Of a stretch of DNA of 60,680 nt, positions 28,884-36,861 are shown piece after piece. The first letter of the stretch is position 1; each line of letters opens with the position of its first letter. The notes beneath the pieces are model-generated. The model saw nothing but the letters and a program-made list of their open reading frames with translations, did not search any database and was not told the DNA's origin. Both the position numbers and the translations under genes were made by a program. The stretch comes from a virus, in IMG/VR virus record IMGVR_UViG_3300022602_000090, positions 3,664 to 64,343 of that record. One strand, given 5' to 3'.

Positions 28884-29563
28884 TGAAAAAACCAGAGATA
28901 ATTAAACCAATAAATACTAATAACAATAAAAGTGGAAATGAAAAGATGAGTCGTCCTAATGAGACAGGTGGAATTGCCCTAAGTGGTCATATTAAGATTT
29001 TTGATCCTAATAGTGGAGAAGTATTTGTAAACAAGCGCAATGCTATTCATTATGAAAATTTCTCACTTGGTCTTGCGCAAAGTATTAGTAATAGCCAACA
29101 GGGTTGGATTAGTGAAATGGCATTTGGTAACGGCGGAACATCCGTTGATCCAACAGGCGTTATCACATATCTACCAACAAATACAACTGGTAGTAACAGT
29201 TCTCTTTATAATCAAACTTATTACAAGGTTGTAGACAATTATAGTAACTATAATACTGATCCAACTCGTAATAATATTAGTATTCGTCATACTGCTGGTA
29301 CTGTTTATAGTGACATCTTTGTTACTTGTACGCTAGATTATGGCGAACCAAGTGGTCAGCAAGCATTTGATAATAGCACAAATATTAATGATACATTTGT
29401 ATTTGACGAACTTGGTCTCAAAGCATGGAACGGCACCGTTGATACTGGTAACTTGTTAACTCATGTTATCTTCCATCCGATCCAGAAAAGTCTTAATCGT
29501 TTGATTCAAATTGATTATACTATTCGTGTTCAGACTTTAACTAACTTAACATCACAGGTATAA
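28883..29563 (+). CDS. Conserved virion structural protein, cyanophage-like
   Basis: The 226-residue product contains G-H-I-K-I-F-D-P-N-S-G-E-V-F-V-N-K-R-N-A and E-M-A-F-G-N-G-G-T-S-V-D-P-T-G, and ends with H-P-I-Q-K-S-L-N-R-L-I-Q-I-D-Y-T. I recall near-identical wording in cyanomyovirus structural proteins that follow the gp7-like gene. Exact role unknown; the position suggests the outer baseplate or a fibre attachment point. The ATG at 28883 overlaps the previous stop (TAATG) and has AGGG upstream. A second in-frame ATG at 28946 (M-S-R-P-N-E) lies downstream of a late-promoter-like site at 28910, so a shorter 205-residue form may also be made. Confidence 0.75.
   Translation: MKKPEIIKPINTNNNKSGNEKMSRPNETGGIALSGHIKIFDPNSGEVFVNKRNAIHYENFSLGLAQSISNSQQGWISEMAFGNGGTSVDPTGVITYLPTNTTGSNSSLYNQTYYKVVDNYSNYNTDPTRNNISIRHTAGTVYSDIFVTCTLDYGEPSGQQAFDNSTNINDTFVFDELGLKAWNGTVDTGNLLTHVIFHPIQKSLNRLIQIDYTIRVQTLTNLTSQV
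28910..28917 (+). promoter_or_regulatory. Candidate internal late promoter (ATAAATAC)
   Basis: ATAAATAC lies inside the first codons of the 28883 gene, 28 bases before a second in-frame ATG at 28946. It has the same ATAAATACTA core as the site at 30527. Confidence 0.45.
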
Positions 29564-29566
29564 CCA

Positions 29567-30523
29567 ATGACATTTTATATTAACTATACCAACGGTGCAA
29601 ATTTAACAGCTATCAGTGATGGTACAATCAATAATACTAGCACTAGTCTTACTCTTATTGGAAAGAACTTTCCAACATATGGTCAGTTATTAAACCAAGA
29701 CCTTGTTAGTATGTTAGAAAATTTTTCTAATATAACAAGTCCAAATAATCCACTTGTTGGACAACTTTGGTATGATAGCGGCAATAATCTGCTAAAATAT
29801 TATCGTGCTGGTGCTTCAAGTAATTATTGGCAAACCATTACTAATTTAATTTATAATGCTACAACTCCAAGCAGTCCACAACAAAGTGATTTTTGGTGGG
29901 ATGCCACTAATCAACAGTTAAAATTCTTTGACCAATTAAACTGGATTACTGTTGGTCCACAAACTGCCAATGATGGGTTAAATCGTGTTAGTGGAACAAA
30001 CAGTTTCATCGTTCAGATTGGCGGTAACAATGTATTCACTGTTGATGCCTATGGTCGTGTAAATGTAGCTTATAATCCAGTTGTTCAAATGATTGGAGCA
30101 ACAAGTTCTTTTTCTAGCAGTGGTATTGGATCACCAACTACATTTGCTAGCAGCACACCTGCTACTATTAATATTGGAAGTTATTTTAACACAGCAACTG
30201 GTATTTTCACATGCCCAGTGGCTGGAATTTATCAAGTAGGCGCAAGCGTATCAACTATTGGTAATCCAAGTAGTCCAAACAGTCAGCTTAACACAAAGAT
30301 AAGTTGGTGGAAAAACCAAAGTGACAGCGGTATTCTAAGTGCAGCCATTACTGAGAATGTTGTAACAAGCGGCGGCGGAAGCGTTAGCACAAAAATTCCG
30401 CTTAATGCATCTGGATATCTACAATGTAATGCAGGTGATATCTTGCAATGTGTGTGGTATGGCGATGTTGGTGACCAAGTTGATAATTCTACTGTAAACC
30501 TGAGTATCAGATTAGTTGGATAA
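29567..30523 (+). CDS. Tail fibre protein with C1q-like C-terminal domain
   Basis: The 318-residue product has an N-terminal module with L-T-L-I-G-K-N-F-P-T-Y-G-Q-L-L-N-Q-D, E-N-F and G-Q-L-W-Y-D, shared with the proteins at 30553 and 36862; it probably attaches the fibre to the virion. A second W-rich repeat follows (S-D-F-W-W-D). The C-terminal 130 residues fit a C1q/TNF-like jelly roll, with Y-F-N-T-A-T-G-I-F-T-C-P-V-A-G-I-Y-Q-V and V-N-L-S-I-R-L-V-G at the end. Such domains trimerise and bind receptors. Confidence 0.78.
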   Translation: MTFYINYTNGANLTAISDGTINNTSTSLTLIGKNFPTYGQLLNQDLVSMLENFSNITSPNNPLVGQLWYDSGNNLLKYYRAGASSNYWQTITNLIYNATTPSSPQQSDFWWDATNQQLKFFDQLNWITVGPQTANDGLNRVSGTNSFIVQIGGNNVFTVDAYGRVNVAYNPVVQMIGATSSFSSSGIGSPTTFASSTPATINIGSYFNTATGIFTCPVAGIYQVGASVSTIGNPSSPNSQLNTKISWWKNQSDSGILSAAITENVVTSGGGSVSTKIPLNASGYLQCNAGDILQCVWYGDVGDQVDNSTVNLSIRLVG

Positions 30524-30526
30524 CCA

Positions 30527-30534
30527 ATAAATAC
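30527..30534 (+). promoter_or_regulatory. Candidate late promoter (ATAAATAC)
   Basis: ATAAATAC lies in the 29-base gap before the fibre gene at 30553, followed by GGGAA as ribosome-binding site (30542-30546). Confidence 0.6.
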
Positions 30535-30552
30535 TAGTGTTGGGAATCAGCT

Positions 30553-32103
30553 ATGACTTATAGTGTAAAAAATAGTGCAGGTACAGTTACATATACAGTT
30601 GCCGATGGAGCAGCTAATATCAATGCTATAAGTTTGACTTTTATGGGCAAGGGTGAAACCAATTATGGTACATACCTTAACCAGAACTTTCTTTGGCTTT
30701 TAGAAAATTTCAGTAATAACAGCAGCAATCCCCCTGCATTTCCTGTGCAAGGTCAGTTATGGTGGGATAGCACCTATAAATTTTTAAATGTTTATGATGG
30801 AACAAAGTGGAACACTGTTTATGGCAATCTTGCTACATTAACGGTTAACAGTGGTATTAGTGTTAGTTCTGTAAGTGCTGGCACAATTGGCAATACTGGT
30901 GCTAAACTAACTGGTCTTATAACAACTAATGCACAACCATATATTACAAGTTTTGGAACTTTATCTAGTTTATCAGTAAATGGAACAATTGCTGCTCCTA
31001 CAATTGGTAATATTGGTGCTAATCTTGTTGGAATAATTAATAATAATGCTCAGCCATATATTACCAGTGTTGGAACACTTACAGGATTAACAAGCAGTGC
31101 TACAATTACAGCGCCAACATTAGGTAATACTGGCGCAAATCTAATTGGTATTATTAATACAAATGCACAGCCATATGTTACAAGCGTTGGCACATTATCT
31201 TCACTAACAGCAAGTGGAACAACAAATTTACAAGGCACAACAAATGGTGCCACTATTAATGCAACTAATCTTTATGCTGGCACTATTGGTAATAGCGGTT
31301 CGACACATACTGGTTCAAGTATTACTCTTACTGGTAATACTAGTATTCAGGTCAATGCAGGTTCACTTGGAACTACAAGTGGCAATCAATTGGTATATGC
31401 TACATTATCATCAACCGATTCAAATGCCAGCAATTTAATATTCAGTGAAACACGAGATAGTGCTGGTACTAATTGGACTACAGCAGCAAGTAGAATTCAA
31501 AATAAAATTGATGCTACTTGGATGGGATTTATTCAATTCAATGGCACAAATAATAATGGCGGTATAACATTTGGTACTGGTACTTCTGCCGCAAGTGCTA
31601 CATCTATATCAGAAAGAATTAGAATTGATAGTAGTGGCAATTTTTATCCTGTTGCAAACGCTTTATCTAGTCTAGGAGGTTCCACTGCATATTGGAGCAC
31701 AATTTACGGTGTTTCATTTGTAGGAACATCAACTACGGCAAAATACGCTGACTTGGCCGAAAAGTATTTGACAGATCAAGAATATCCTATTGGTACTGTT
31801 GTAATGGTTGGCGGTGATGCAGAAGTTACACAACATGATGGTCGCAGTGTTCGTGCTGTTGGAACAGTAAGTCAAAATCCAGCATATATGATGAATGATG
31901 GTCTTGAAGGCGGAACTTATATTGCTCTTAAAGGACGAGTTCCTGTTCGTGTAACTGGACCAGTGCTAAAAGGACAATCCTTGCGAGGAGCACCATGGGG
32001 CGTTGCGATTGCAGAAGAAATGAGTAGTCCATATACATTTGCTATTGCATTGGAAACAATTGCAGACCCAGTTCAAACTATAATTGAGGCAGTTATACTA
32101 TGA
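30553..32103 (+). CDS. Tail fibre protein with three internal repeats and conserved C-terminal domain
   Basis: The 516-residue product starts with the same module as its neighbour (F-M-G-K-G-E-T-N-Y-G-T-Y-L-N-Q, G-Q-L-W-W-D). Residues 112-228 are three 39-residue repeats, each with I/L-G-N-x-G-A-x-L-x-G and N-A-Q-P-Y-x-T-S-x-G-T-L. The last 120 residues form a domain with Y-A-D-L-A-E-K-Y, Y-P-I-G-T-V-V-M-V-G-G, G-T-V-S-x-N-P-A-Y-M and L-K-G-R-V-P-V-R-V-T-G-P-V-L-K-G. This looks like the family of self-cleaving or chaperone-like C-terminal fibre domains (Peptidase_G2-like), though that match is from memory. The stop overlaps the next start (ATGA). Confidence 0.75.
   Translation: MTYSVKNSAGTVTYTVADGAANINAISLTFMGKGETNYGTYLNQNFLWLLENFSNNSSNPPAFPVQGQLWWDSTYKFLNVYDGTKWNTVYGNLATLTVNSGISVSSVSAGTIGNTGAKLTGLITTNAQPYITSFGTLSSLSVNGTIAAPTIGNIGANLVGIINNNAQPYITSVGTLTGLTSSATITAPTLGNTGANLIGIINTNAQPYVTSVGTLSSLTASGTTNLQGTTNGATINATNLYAGTIGNSGSTHTGSSITLTGNTSIQVNAGSLGTTSGNQLVYATLSSTDSNASNLIFSETRDSAGTNWTTAASRIQNKIDATWMGFIQFNGTNNNGGITFGTGTSAASATSISERIRIDSSGNFYPVANALSSLGGSTAYWSTIYGVSFVGTSTTAKYADLAEKYLTDQEYPIGTVVMVGGDAEVTQHDGRSVRAVGTVSQNPAYMMNDGLEGGTYIALKGRVPVRVTGPVLKGQSLRGAPWGVAIAEEMSSPYTFAIALETIADPVQTIIEAVIL
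30886..31236 (+). repeat. Three tandem 117-bp repeats in a fibre gene
   Basis: Units begin at 30886, 31003 and 31120, each exactly 117 bp (39 codons) and in frame. The protein repeats are similar but not identical, so this is an old duplication kept in frame. Related N-A-Q-P-Y units occur in the fibre gene at 36862. Confidence 0.85.
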
Positions 32104-33386
32104 GAGGTTTATTTCTTAATACAAGAGTAAATGCAGGTAGCGCAACTTATAATAGTAGTGGAAATTTTGTTGCACCATATAAAGTTCGTACCCTAAATTT
32201 TAGCGGATATGGCGGCAATGGCGGCAATGGCGGCGGCGGCGGTAACGGCGGACAAGGCGGACAAGGTGGATTTGGATTTTCTGGAAATGCTGGCTATAAT
32301 GGAATCGGTGGTAATGCTGGTTCTGGTGGTGTAGGCGGCAATGGTGGTGGCGGTGGCGGTGGTTCAGATAGTGGATCACGAGGCGCAGGCGGTGCTGGTG
32401 GAACCGTAGGCGGAAACGCTGGCACATGCGCAGCACCAAACAGAGATGGCAATACTGCTGCACCAGGCAACGGTGGAAGTGCTGGTGGCGTAACTGGTGG
32501 CAATGGCGGTAATGGTACTAGCTGTAATAACCAGTGCGGTACTGATGTATGGCCAGGCGGCTCTGGTGGTGGTGGCGGTTATGGCGCTGCTGGAAATGCA
32601 GGTGGCAGTGGAAATGCAGGAACAGCAGGCAACATGGGCGCTGCGGGAAATGCTGGCGGTACAGGCGGCAATGGCGGCACTGGTAATGCTGGTGGCACTG
32701 GTAATGCTACACGTGTTGGTAACATAGTTACTTTTAACGGAACTACTGGTGGTGCTGGTGGCAACGGCGGAACAGGTGGAGCGGGAGGCAACGGCGGTAC
32801 TGGTGGTGCTGCTGGATTAGCTGGAAACGCAGGCAACGCAGGCAATGCTGGCGGTCGTGGTGGCGGCGGCGGAGGCGGAGGCGGCGGAGGCGGTCACGGA
32901 TTCCGTGGTGGTATGGGCGGTAATGCTGGTAACGCTGGCACTGGCGGTAATGTCACCAACGGCACAGGCGGCTCTGGTGGTGCAGGAACCAATAGCGGAA
33001 GAGGAAATTCAGGAGCATCTGGAAATGCTGGCGCAACAGGAACTGCTGGAAATGCTGGCAATGCTGGAACAGGCGCAAATTGTGGTGGAATGGGCAATTC
33101 AGGCGCATGTGGTGCAAGTGGAAATGCTGGAAATGCAGGTGCAAACGCCGCAGTAAATAATACAAGCAATGCTACTATTATTGGGTCTATTGTTCCTTTT
33201 AGTACATATTCAGTAACAATAGGCACTGGCGGTGCTGCTGGTATAGGTGGCACAGGTGGCAATGGCGGCGGTGGCGGCAGTGGATTGCATACTGGTAACA
33301 GTGGTTGTAGCGGCAATGCTGGTTCCAGTGGAACTGCTGGCAACAGCGGAACAATAACAATTTCTTGGCCTAATCAGGGTCTATAA
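32100..33386 (+). CDS. Glycine-rich tail-fibre adhesin
   Basis: The 428-residue product is dominated by Gly, with Asn, Ala, Ser and Thr, in G-G-N-G-G and G-N-A-G repeats from about residue 37 to the end. A short ordered N-terminus precedes them (L-F-L-N-T-R-V-N-A-G-S-A-T-Y). Two breaks are less Gly-rich: G-N-I-V-T-F-N-G-T and a segment near 360-385 with I-V-P-F-S-T-Y-S-V-T-I-G. Gly-rich sequences of this kind form polyglycine type II helix bundles in adhesins at fibre tips, such as gp38 of T2-like and S16 phages. Four or more Cys may form disulphides. The start overlaps the preceding fibre stop (ATGA), so they are translationally coupled and probably assemble together. Confidence 0.75.
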   Translation: MRGLFLNTRVNAGSATYNSSGNFVAPYKVRTLNFSGYGGNGGNGGGGGNGGQGGQGGFGFSGNAGYNGIGGNAGSGGVGGNGGGGGGGSDSGSRGAGGAGGTVGGNAGTCAAPNRDGNTAAPGNGGSAGGVTGGNGGNGTSCNNQCGTDVWPGGSGGGGGYGAAGNAGGSGNAGTAGNMGAAGNAGGTGGNGGTGNAGGTGNATRVGNIVTFNGTTGGAGGNGGTGGAGGNGGTGGAAGLAGNAGNAGNAGGRGGGGGGGGGGGGHGFRGGMGGNAGNAGTGGNVTNGTGGSGGAGTNSGRGNSGASGNAGATGTAGNAGNAGTGANCGGMGNSGACGASGNAGNAGANAAVNNTSNATIIGSIVPFSTYSVTIGTGGAAGIGGTGGNGGGGGSGLHTGNSGCSGNAGSSGTAGNSGTITISWPNQGL

Positions 33387-33389
33387 ACA
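33382..33389 (+). promoter_or_regulatory. Variant late promoter candidate (TATAAACA)
   Basis: TATAAACA overlaps the adhesin stop and lies 12 bases before ATG 33402, with GGAG (33391-33394) between. It differs from TATAAATA at one position. Confidence 0.35.
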
Positions 33390-33401
33390 CGGAGATAAAA
33401 G

Positions 33402-33710
33402 ATGAGTATTATTAAAATTAAAGACATTTGTTTATGCACTGGTTTGATTAAAGATAATAATGAAAACCGTTCAGCATATGATTGGTTAACCCAACAAGGT
33501 GTAGATTTCAAGCATCTTGCTTATTGGAATCCAGATCAGCATCCAGATGTATTTTCAAGTTTACAAACTTGGGTGCATGATAAAGATGTTAATACATTTC
33601 CAATCGTTCATTATCATGAAGTTGATGATCAATATAATGTAACTGGTGTTGTCTTGGTTGGACTAGCTGAAATTACTTCAAGCAACGTAGTAGAACTTAG
33701 CAAACTATAA
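33402..33710 (+). CDS. Small protein, possibly thioredoxin/glutaredoxin-fold
   Basis: The 102-residue product starts at an ATG with GGAG 7 bases upstream. It has an early C-L-C pair, a helix-like A-Y-D-W-L-T-Q-Q-G-V-D-F stretch and later T-F-P-I-V-H-Y, whose Pro could be the cis-proline of a thioredoxin fold. The usual CxxC redox site is absent, so function is uncertain. It sits between the adhesin and unknown genes, overlapping the next start as TAATG. Confidence 0.6.
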   Translation: MSIIKIKDICLCTGLIKDNNENRSAYDWLTQQGVDFKHLAYWNPDQHPDVFSSLQTWVHDKDVNTFPIVHYHEVDDQYNVTGVVLVGLAEITSSNVVELSKL

Positions 33711-33919
33711 TGAACGACGACATAGACATCCGCAAAATGCAGATTGTCATGTCGTGTTTTGACAAATTACCCTTTGAACTTCGTCAATGGATAGCAGAAT
33801 TACATTTCTCTCTTCACGATGACCATATATTGCGTGGTGAGCGTGAAGTGAGAAATTGTAAAATTTATGTTGAGAATGATGGAGTGATAAATTATTATAA
33901 GGGTAATGGTCAAAATTAA
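33710..33919 (+). CDS. Small protein of unknown function
   Basis: A 69-residue acidic protein I do not recognise. It has a D-K-L-P-F-E-L-R-Q-W-I helix and no transmembrane segment. The start overlaps the previous stop (TAATG), and the next gene begins 3 bases later, so it is part of the same operon. Confidence 0.6.
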   Translation: MNDDIDIRKMQIVMSCFDKLPFELRQWIAELHFSLHDDHILRGEREVRNCKIYVENDGVINYYKGNGQN

Positions 33920-33921
33920 GT

Positions 33922-34635
33922 ATGTTCAAGTCATTTTTTGGAAAAAATAAACAAGTAAGATTCTCATGTCCAGAAGAATTTTGGGATGTTGTTCCAAAAC
34001 CTTATACTGCTAAAAAATTTATGCCTGATTGGTTAAAGGCATTACCAATGCGCATTAATAATGAAGAAAAACTAAACAACAGCACTATAAAACGTTGTGT
34101 TCCATTTATTGATGCTATGGGCATTGGATATATTATTCCACTAGCCGCAGATGTTTATATCAAATCAAATGAAGATGCTAGTGGCGTCGAATGGAACTCT
34201 AATATAGATGTTATATTAAAGCATAAGAAAGAGCAGATTACATCTGATAAATCTCCAAATCCAAATGCTCATATGCCACCTCTTAAATTTCTTACACACT
34301 GGGTAATACAAACTCCACCTGGTTGGTCTACATTGTTTATTCCGCCTATTAATCGTGAAGATTCAAGATTTTCTATCATTGGTGGATTGGTTGATACTGA
34401 CAACTATTTTAATCAAATTTACCTGCCATTCTTTTTCAAAGAAAAAAACTATGAAGGCATATTAAAAACTGGAACTCCGCTTGCACAAGCGATTCCTATT
34501 AAGCGCAGTGAATTTTTATCAAAAGCCTCTGTTGAACAGTTTACAGAAGAAGACTATGGAAGATTAACCGTAACTAAACGTAGAATTTCATCTCACGAAA
34601 GTTATTATAGAGACGAAGTAGTAGAGAAAAAATAA
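33922..34635 (+). CDS. DUF6065-like protein, copy 1
   Basis: This 237-residue protein begins M-F-K-S-F-F-G and has P-K-P-Y-T-A-K-K-F-M-P-D-W, T-I-K-R-C-V-P-F-I-D-A-M, G-Y-I-I-P-L-A-A-D-V, P-P-G-W-S-T-L-F-I-P-P and G-T-P-L-A-Q-A-I-P. This matches, from memory, the phage family DUF6065, whose function is unknown. The next gene is a tandem paralogue of the same length. They overlap by one base (TAATG), lie in the fibre region and are probably expressed late. Confidence 0.72.
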   Translation: MFKSFFGKNKQVRFSCPEEFWDVVPKPYTAKKFMPDWLKALPMRINNEEKLNNSTIKRCVPFIDAMGIGYIIPLAADVYIKSNEDASGVEWNSNIDVILKHKKEQITSDKSPNPNAHMPPLKFLTHWVIQTPPGWSTLFIPPINREDSRFSIIGGLVDTDNYFNQIYLPFFFKEKNYEGILKTGTPLAQAIPIKRSEFLSKASVEQFTEEDYGRLTVTKRRISSHESYYRDEVVEKK

Positions 34636-35348
34636 TGTTTAAGTCGTTATTTGGTAATAATTCTGAAATAGATTTTATGTGTTTGCCAGAAGATTATGAT
34701 GTTATCCCACATCCATATGCTAGTAAAAAATTTATTCCAGACTGGTTTAAGCATCTGCCTATGAAGGTAGATAATAGCAAAAACTTACGAAAATCAACAG
34801 TTAAACGATGTGTGCCATTTTTAGATGCAATGAGCATTGGTTATATCATTCCGTTAGCTGCTGATGTTGAATTTCAAACAAATGATGATGCTAGTGGTAT
34901 TACTTGGTTTTCAAAGTTTTATAAACCAATGATAGAAACTCATGGTAAAAAACAAATTACAAGTGAAAAATCTCCTCATCCATTGGAGCATTTGCCACCA
35001 TTAAAGTTTATTAATTTTTGGCATATTAAAACTCCGCCTGGTTGGTCTACCTTGTTTATTCCACCATTGAATAGACCTGATCCAAGATTTCAATGTTTTA
35101 GTGGCGTTGTTGATACAGACAATTACCAAAATATTGTTAACTTTCCGTTCTTTTTTACTCAACCAAATTATACAGGTATTTTGGAATGTGGAACTCCTCT
35201 TGTTCAAGCAATACCATTTAAAAGAACAAAAATTAAACATAAAAATAGAATAATTACAGATAAAGAATTAACAGAAAGCAATAAACTTCGTGCTAAAATA
35301 TATGCACAAGAAAGTTTATACAGAGATGAATTGGTAGAAAAGAAATGA
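34635..35348 (+). CDS. DUF6065-like protein, copy 2
   Basis: A paralogue of the gene before it, also 237 residues and sharing most motifs (M-F-K-S-L-F-G, T-V-K-R-C-V-P-F-L-D-A-M, P-P-G-W-S-T-L-F-I-P-P, V-D-T-D-N-Y). Both copies end E-S-x-Y-R-D-E-x-V-E-K-K. Function unknown. Its stop overlaps the next start (ATGA). Confidence 0.72.
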   Translation: MFKSLFGNNSEIDFMCLPEDYDVIPHPYASKKFIPDWFKHLPMKVDNSKNLRKSTVKRCVPFLDAMSIGYIIPLAADVEFQTNDDASGITWFSKFYKPMIETHGKKQITSEKSPHPLEHLPPLKFINFWHIKTPPGWSTLFIPPLNRPDPRFQCFSGVVDTDNYQNIVNFPFFFTQPNYTGILECGTPLVQAIPFKRTKIKHKNRIITDKELTESNKLRAKIYAQESLYRDELVEKK

Positions 35349-36010
35349 CAGAAATTGTAAATTCACAAGATGATCTTAACATATGGAATTATTTTCCAAC
35401 GCCAGTATATTCAATAAAAAAGACAGATTTCTTAGAAACTGCTATCACTGTTGCTGATGAATATGTTGGCAAGATGATTGAAGAAAAACCAGAGTTAGAT
35501 GAAATATATCCACTTTATCAAACATCAAATATTCACAATGATCCACGAATGAAACCATTTGCTGATTATATAATCAATCTAGGATATAATATTCTAAATG
35601 ATCAAGGATATGATTTAAAAAATTATAGTTTGACATTTACAGAATGTTGGGTTCAGCATCATTATAAACATAGTGGACATGAGCGACATGTACATGGATA
35701 CAGCAATGTTTTGAGTGGTTTTTATTTTTTAAAAACGCCACAAAATTGTAGCAAATTAATAATTTATGATCCGCGCACTGCCAAAGAATTTGGAAATTTT
35801 TTGCCTGAAAAAGATGGTAATGCACTAACATTAGCGAGTGAAGTTATTAACTTTGATCCAGAACCTGGTAGAATTATGATTACAAATAGTTGGCTTCCTC
35901 ATACTATTTCTAAAAATGCATCCAATGAACCATTCCAAATGATTCATTTTAATATTACTGCATATTGGGATGAAAGCAAAAATACAGAACAGGCAGCAAC
36001 GGTTATATGA
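35345..36010 (+). CDS. Putative 2OG-Fe(II) oxygenase
   Basis: The 221-residue product has features of the phage oxygenase family TIGR02466: an N-terminal F-P-T-P-V-Y, then W-V-Q-H-H-Y, H-V-H (115-117), L-S-G-F-Y-F-L, Y-D-P-R, and a distal W-L-P-H (His186). These would hold iron and 2-oxoglutarate in a double-stranded beta-helix fold; the usual H-x-D is H-x-H here. Substrate unknown. It overlaps the genes on both sides and lies close to a second family member at 36239. Confidence 0.68.
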   Translation: MTEIVNSQDDLNIWNYFPTPVYSIKKTDFLETAITVADEYVGKMIEEKPELDEIYPLYQTSNIHNDPRMKPFADYIINLGYNILNDQGYDLKNYSLTFTECWVQHHYKHSGHERHVHGYSNVLSGFYFLKTPQNCSKLIIYDPRTAKEFGNFLPEKDGNALTLASEVINFDPEPGRIMITNSWLPHTISKNASNEPFQMIHFNITAYWDESKNTEQAATVI

Positions 36011-36249
36011 ACAAGTATCTTATTAGATTTAATAAATCTCGCGGAAAAGAAGGCAGAGGAACGCTTGAACATGTTTGGCGAGTATTTGAAAATGATAAAG
36101 AATTTTTGTTAAAGCATGTTGTTATTAATGTACCATGTCGCAGCGAAGTAAGTGGCGATGGGCATGGCAATGATGACTGGAACTTTGCTTGCAATGGTGT
36201 AATGACAATAGATAAAACTACTAGTACTGCGACAATCAATGAACAGTAA
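36007..36249 (+). CDS. Conserved small phage protein of unknown function
   Basis: The 80-residue product has I-R-F-N-K-S-R-G-K-E-G-R-G-T, H-V-W-R-V-F-E-N and D-D-W-N-F-A-C-N-G, wording that I recall from small cyanophage and pelagiphage proteins of unknown function. It overlaps both neighbouring genes, between two oxygenase-like genes. Confidence 0.65.
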   Translation: MNKYLIRFNKSRGKEGRGTLEHVWRVFENDKEFLLKHVVINVPCRSEVSGDGHGNDDWNFACNGVMTIDKTTSTATINEQ

Positions 36250-36838
36250 CATGGAAATCAATCCAACATTCACTACTCCGATATGTCATGATATGATTGA
36301 TATTGACAATAGCGAATTACATGAATTTGCTATTCGTTTACGAGGCATGAGTAGTGGCAGAAAGAAAAGCAATGTTGGCGGTTGGCAAAGCAATGATGTT
36401 CAAGACGAGCCTGAACTAGAAAATCTAATCAATGAGATAAATCTTAGACTTGATGATTTAAGTTTATTTGCAGGTGTTTCGCCTGATTATAAATTGCGTA
36501 TAAGCAATATGTGGATTAACATAAATCCAAAGTATAGTTACAATGCAAATCATATTCATAATGGTTCATTTTTTAGTGGCAGTTATTATATCACAGTGCC
36601 AGAAGATAGCGGCACCATTAATTTTGTAAATCCTAGCCCATTACAGCGATTATTTGTTGATGGACTTATCAAACACGGTGGGATAAACTCTTATAACAGG
36701 TTTAATGCACAAAATTGGACCATGCAACCGCAGCCAAACATGCTAATATTGTTTCCTAGTTGGATTGACCACAATGTAGGACAGAATCTTAGCAATGGAC
36801 TAAGAGTAAGCATTGCTTTTAATACCACAATCAAATAA
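36239..36838 (+). CDS. Putative 2OG-Fe(II) oxygenase, second copy
   Basis: The 199-residue product has the TIGR02466-like pattern: a short N-terminus with T-P-I, M-W-I-N-I-N-P-K-Y-S-Y-N-A-N-H-I-H, F-F-S-G-S-Y-Y-I, then F-P-S-W-I-D-H-N-V-G and R-V-S-I-A-F-N. The H-I-H and D-H-N histidines and the final Arg are candidate iron and 2OG ligands. An alternative ATG at 36251 would remove four residues. A candidate late promoter overlaps its stop. Confidence 0.7.
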   Translation: MNSNMEINPTFTTPICHDMIDIDNSELHEFAIRLRGMSSGRKKSNVGGWQSNDVQDEPELENLINEINLRLDDLSLFAGVSPDYKLRISNMWININPKYSYNANHIHNGSFFSGSYYITVPEDSGTINFVNPSPLQRLFVDGLIKHGGINSYNRFNAQNWTMQPQPNMLILFPSWIDHNVGQNLSNGLRVSIAFNTTIK

Positions 36839-36841
36839 ATA
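36836..36841 (+). promoter_or_regulatory. Candidate late promoter across a stop codon (TAAATA)
   Basis: The TAA stop of the previous gene forms the first half of A-TAAATA-AT. The next ATG is 20 bases on, at 36862. Confidence 0.5.
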
Positions 36842-36861
36842 ATATAAACAGGTTGTAAACA

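Noticed and set aside
32200-33343. Several long minus-strand and +frame ORFs opposite or across the Gly-rich gene
   Set aside because: They are Pro/Ala/His-rich shadows of GGN codon repeats, lack start signals and resemble no protein family.
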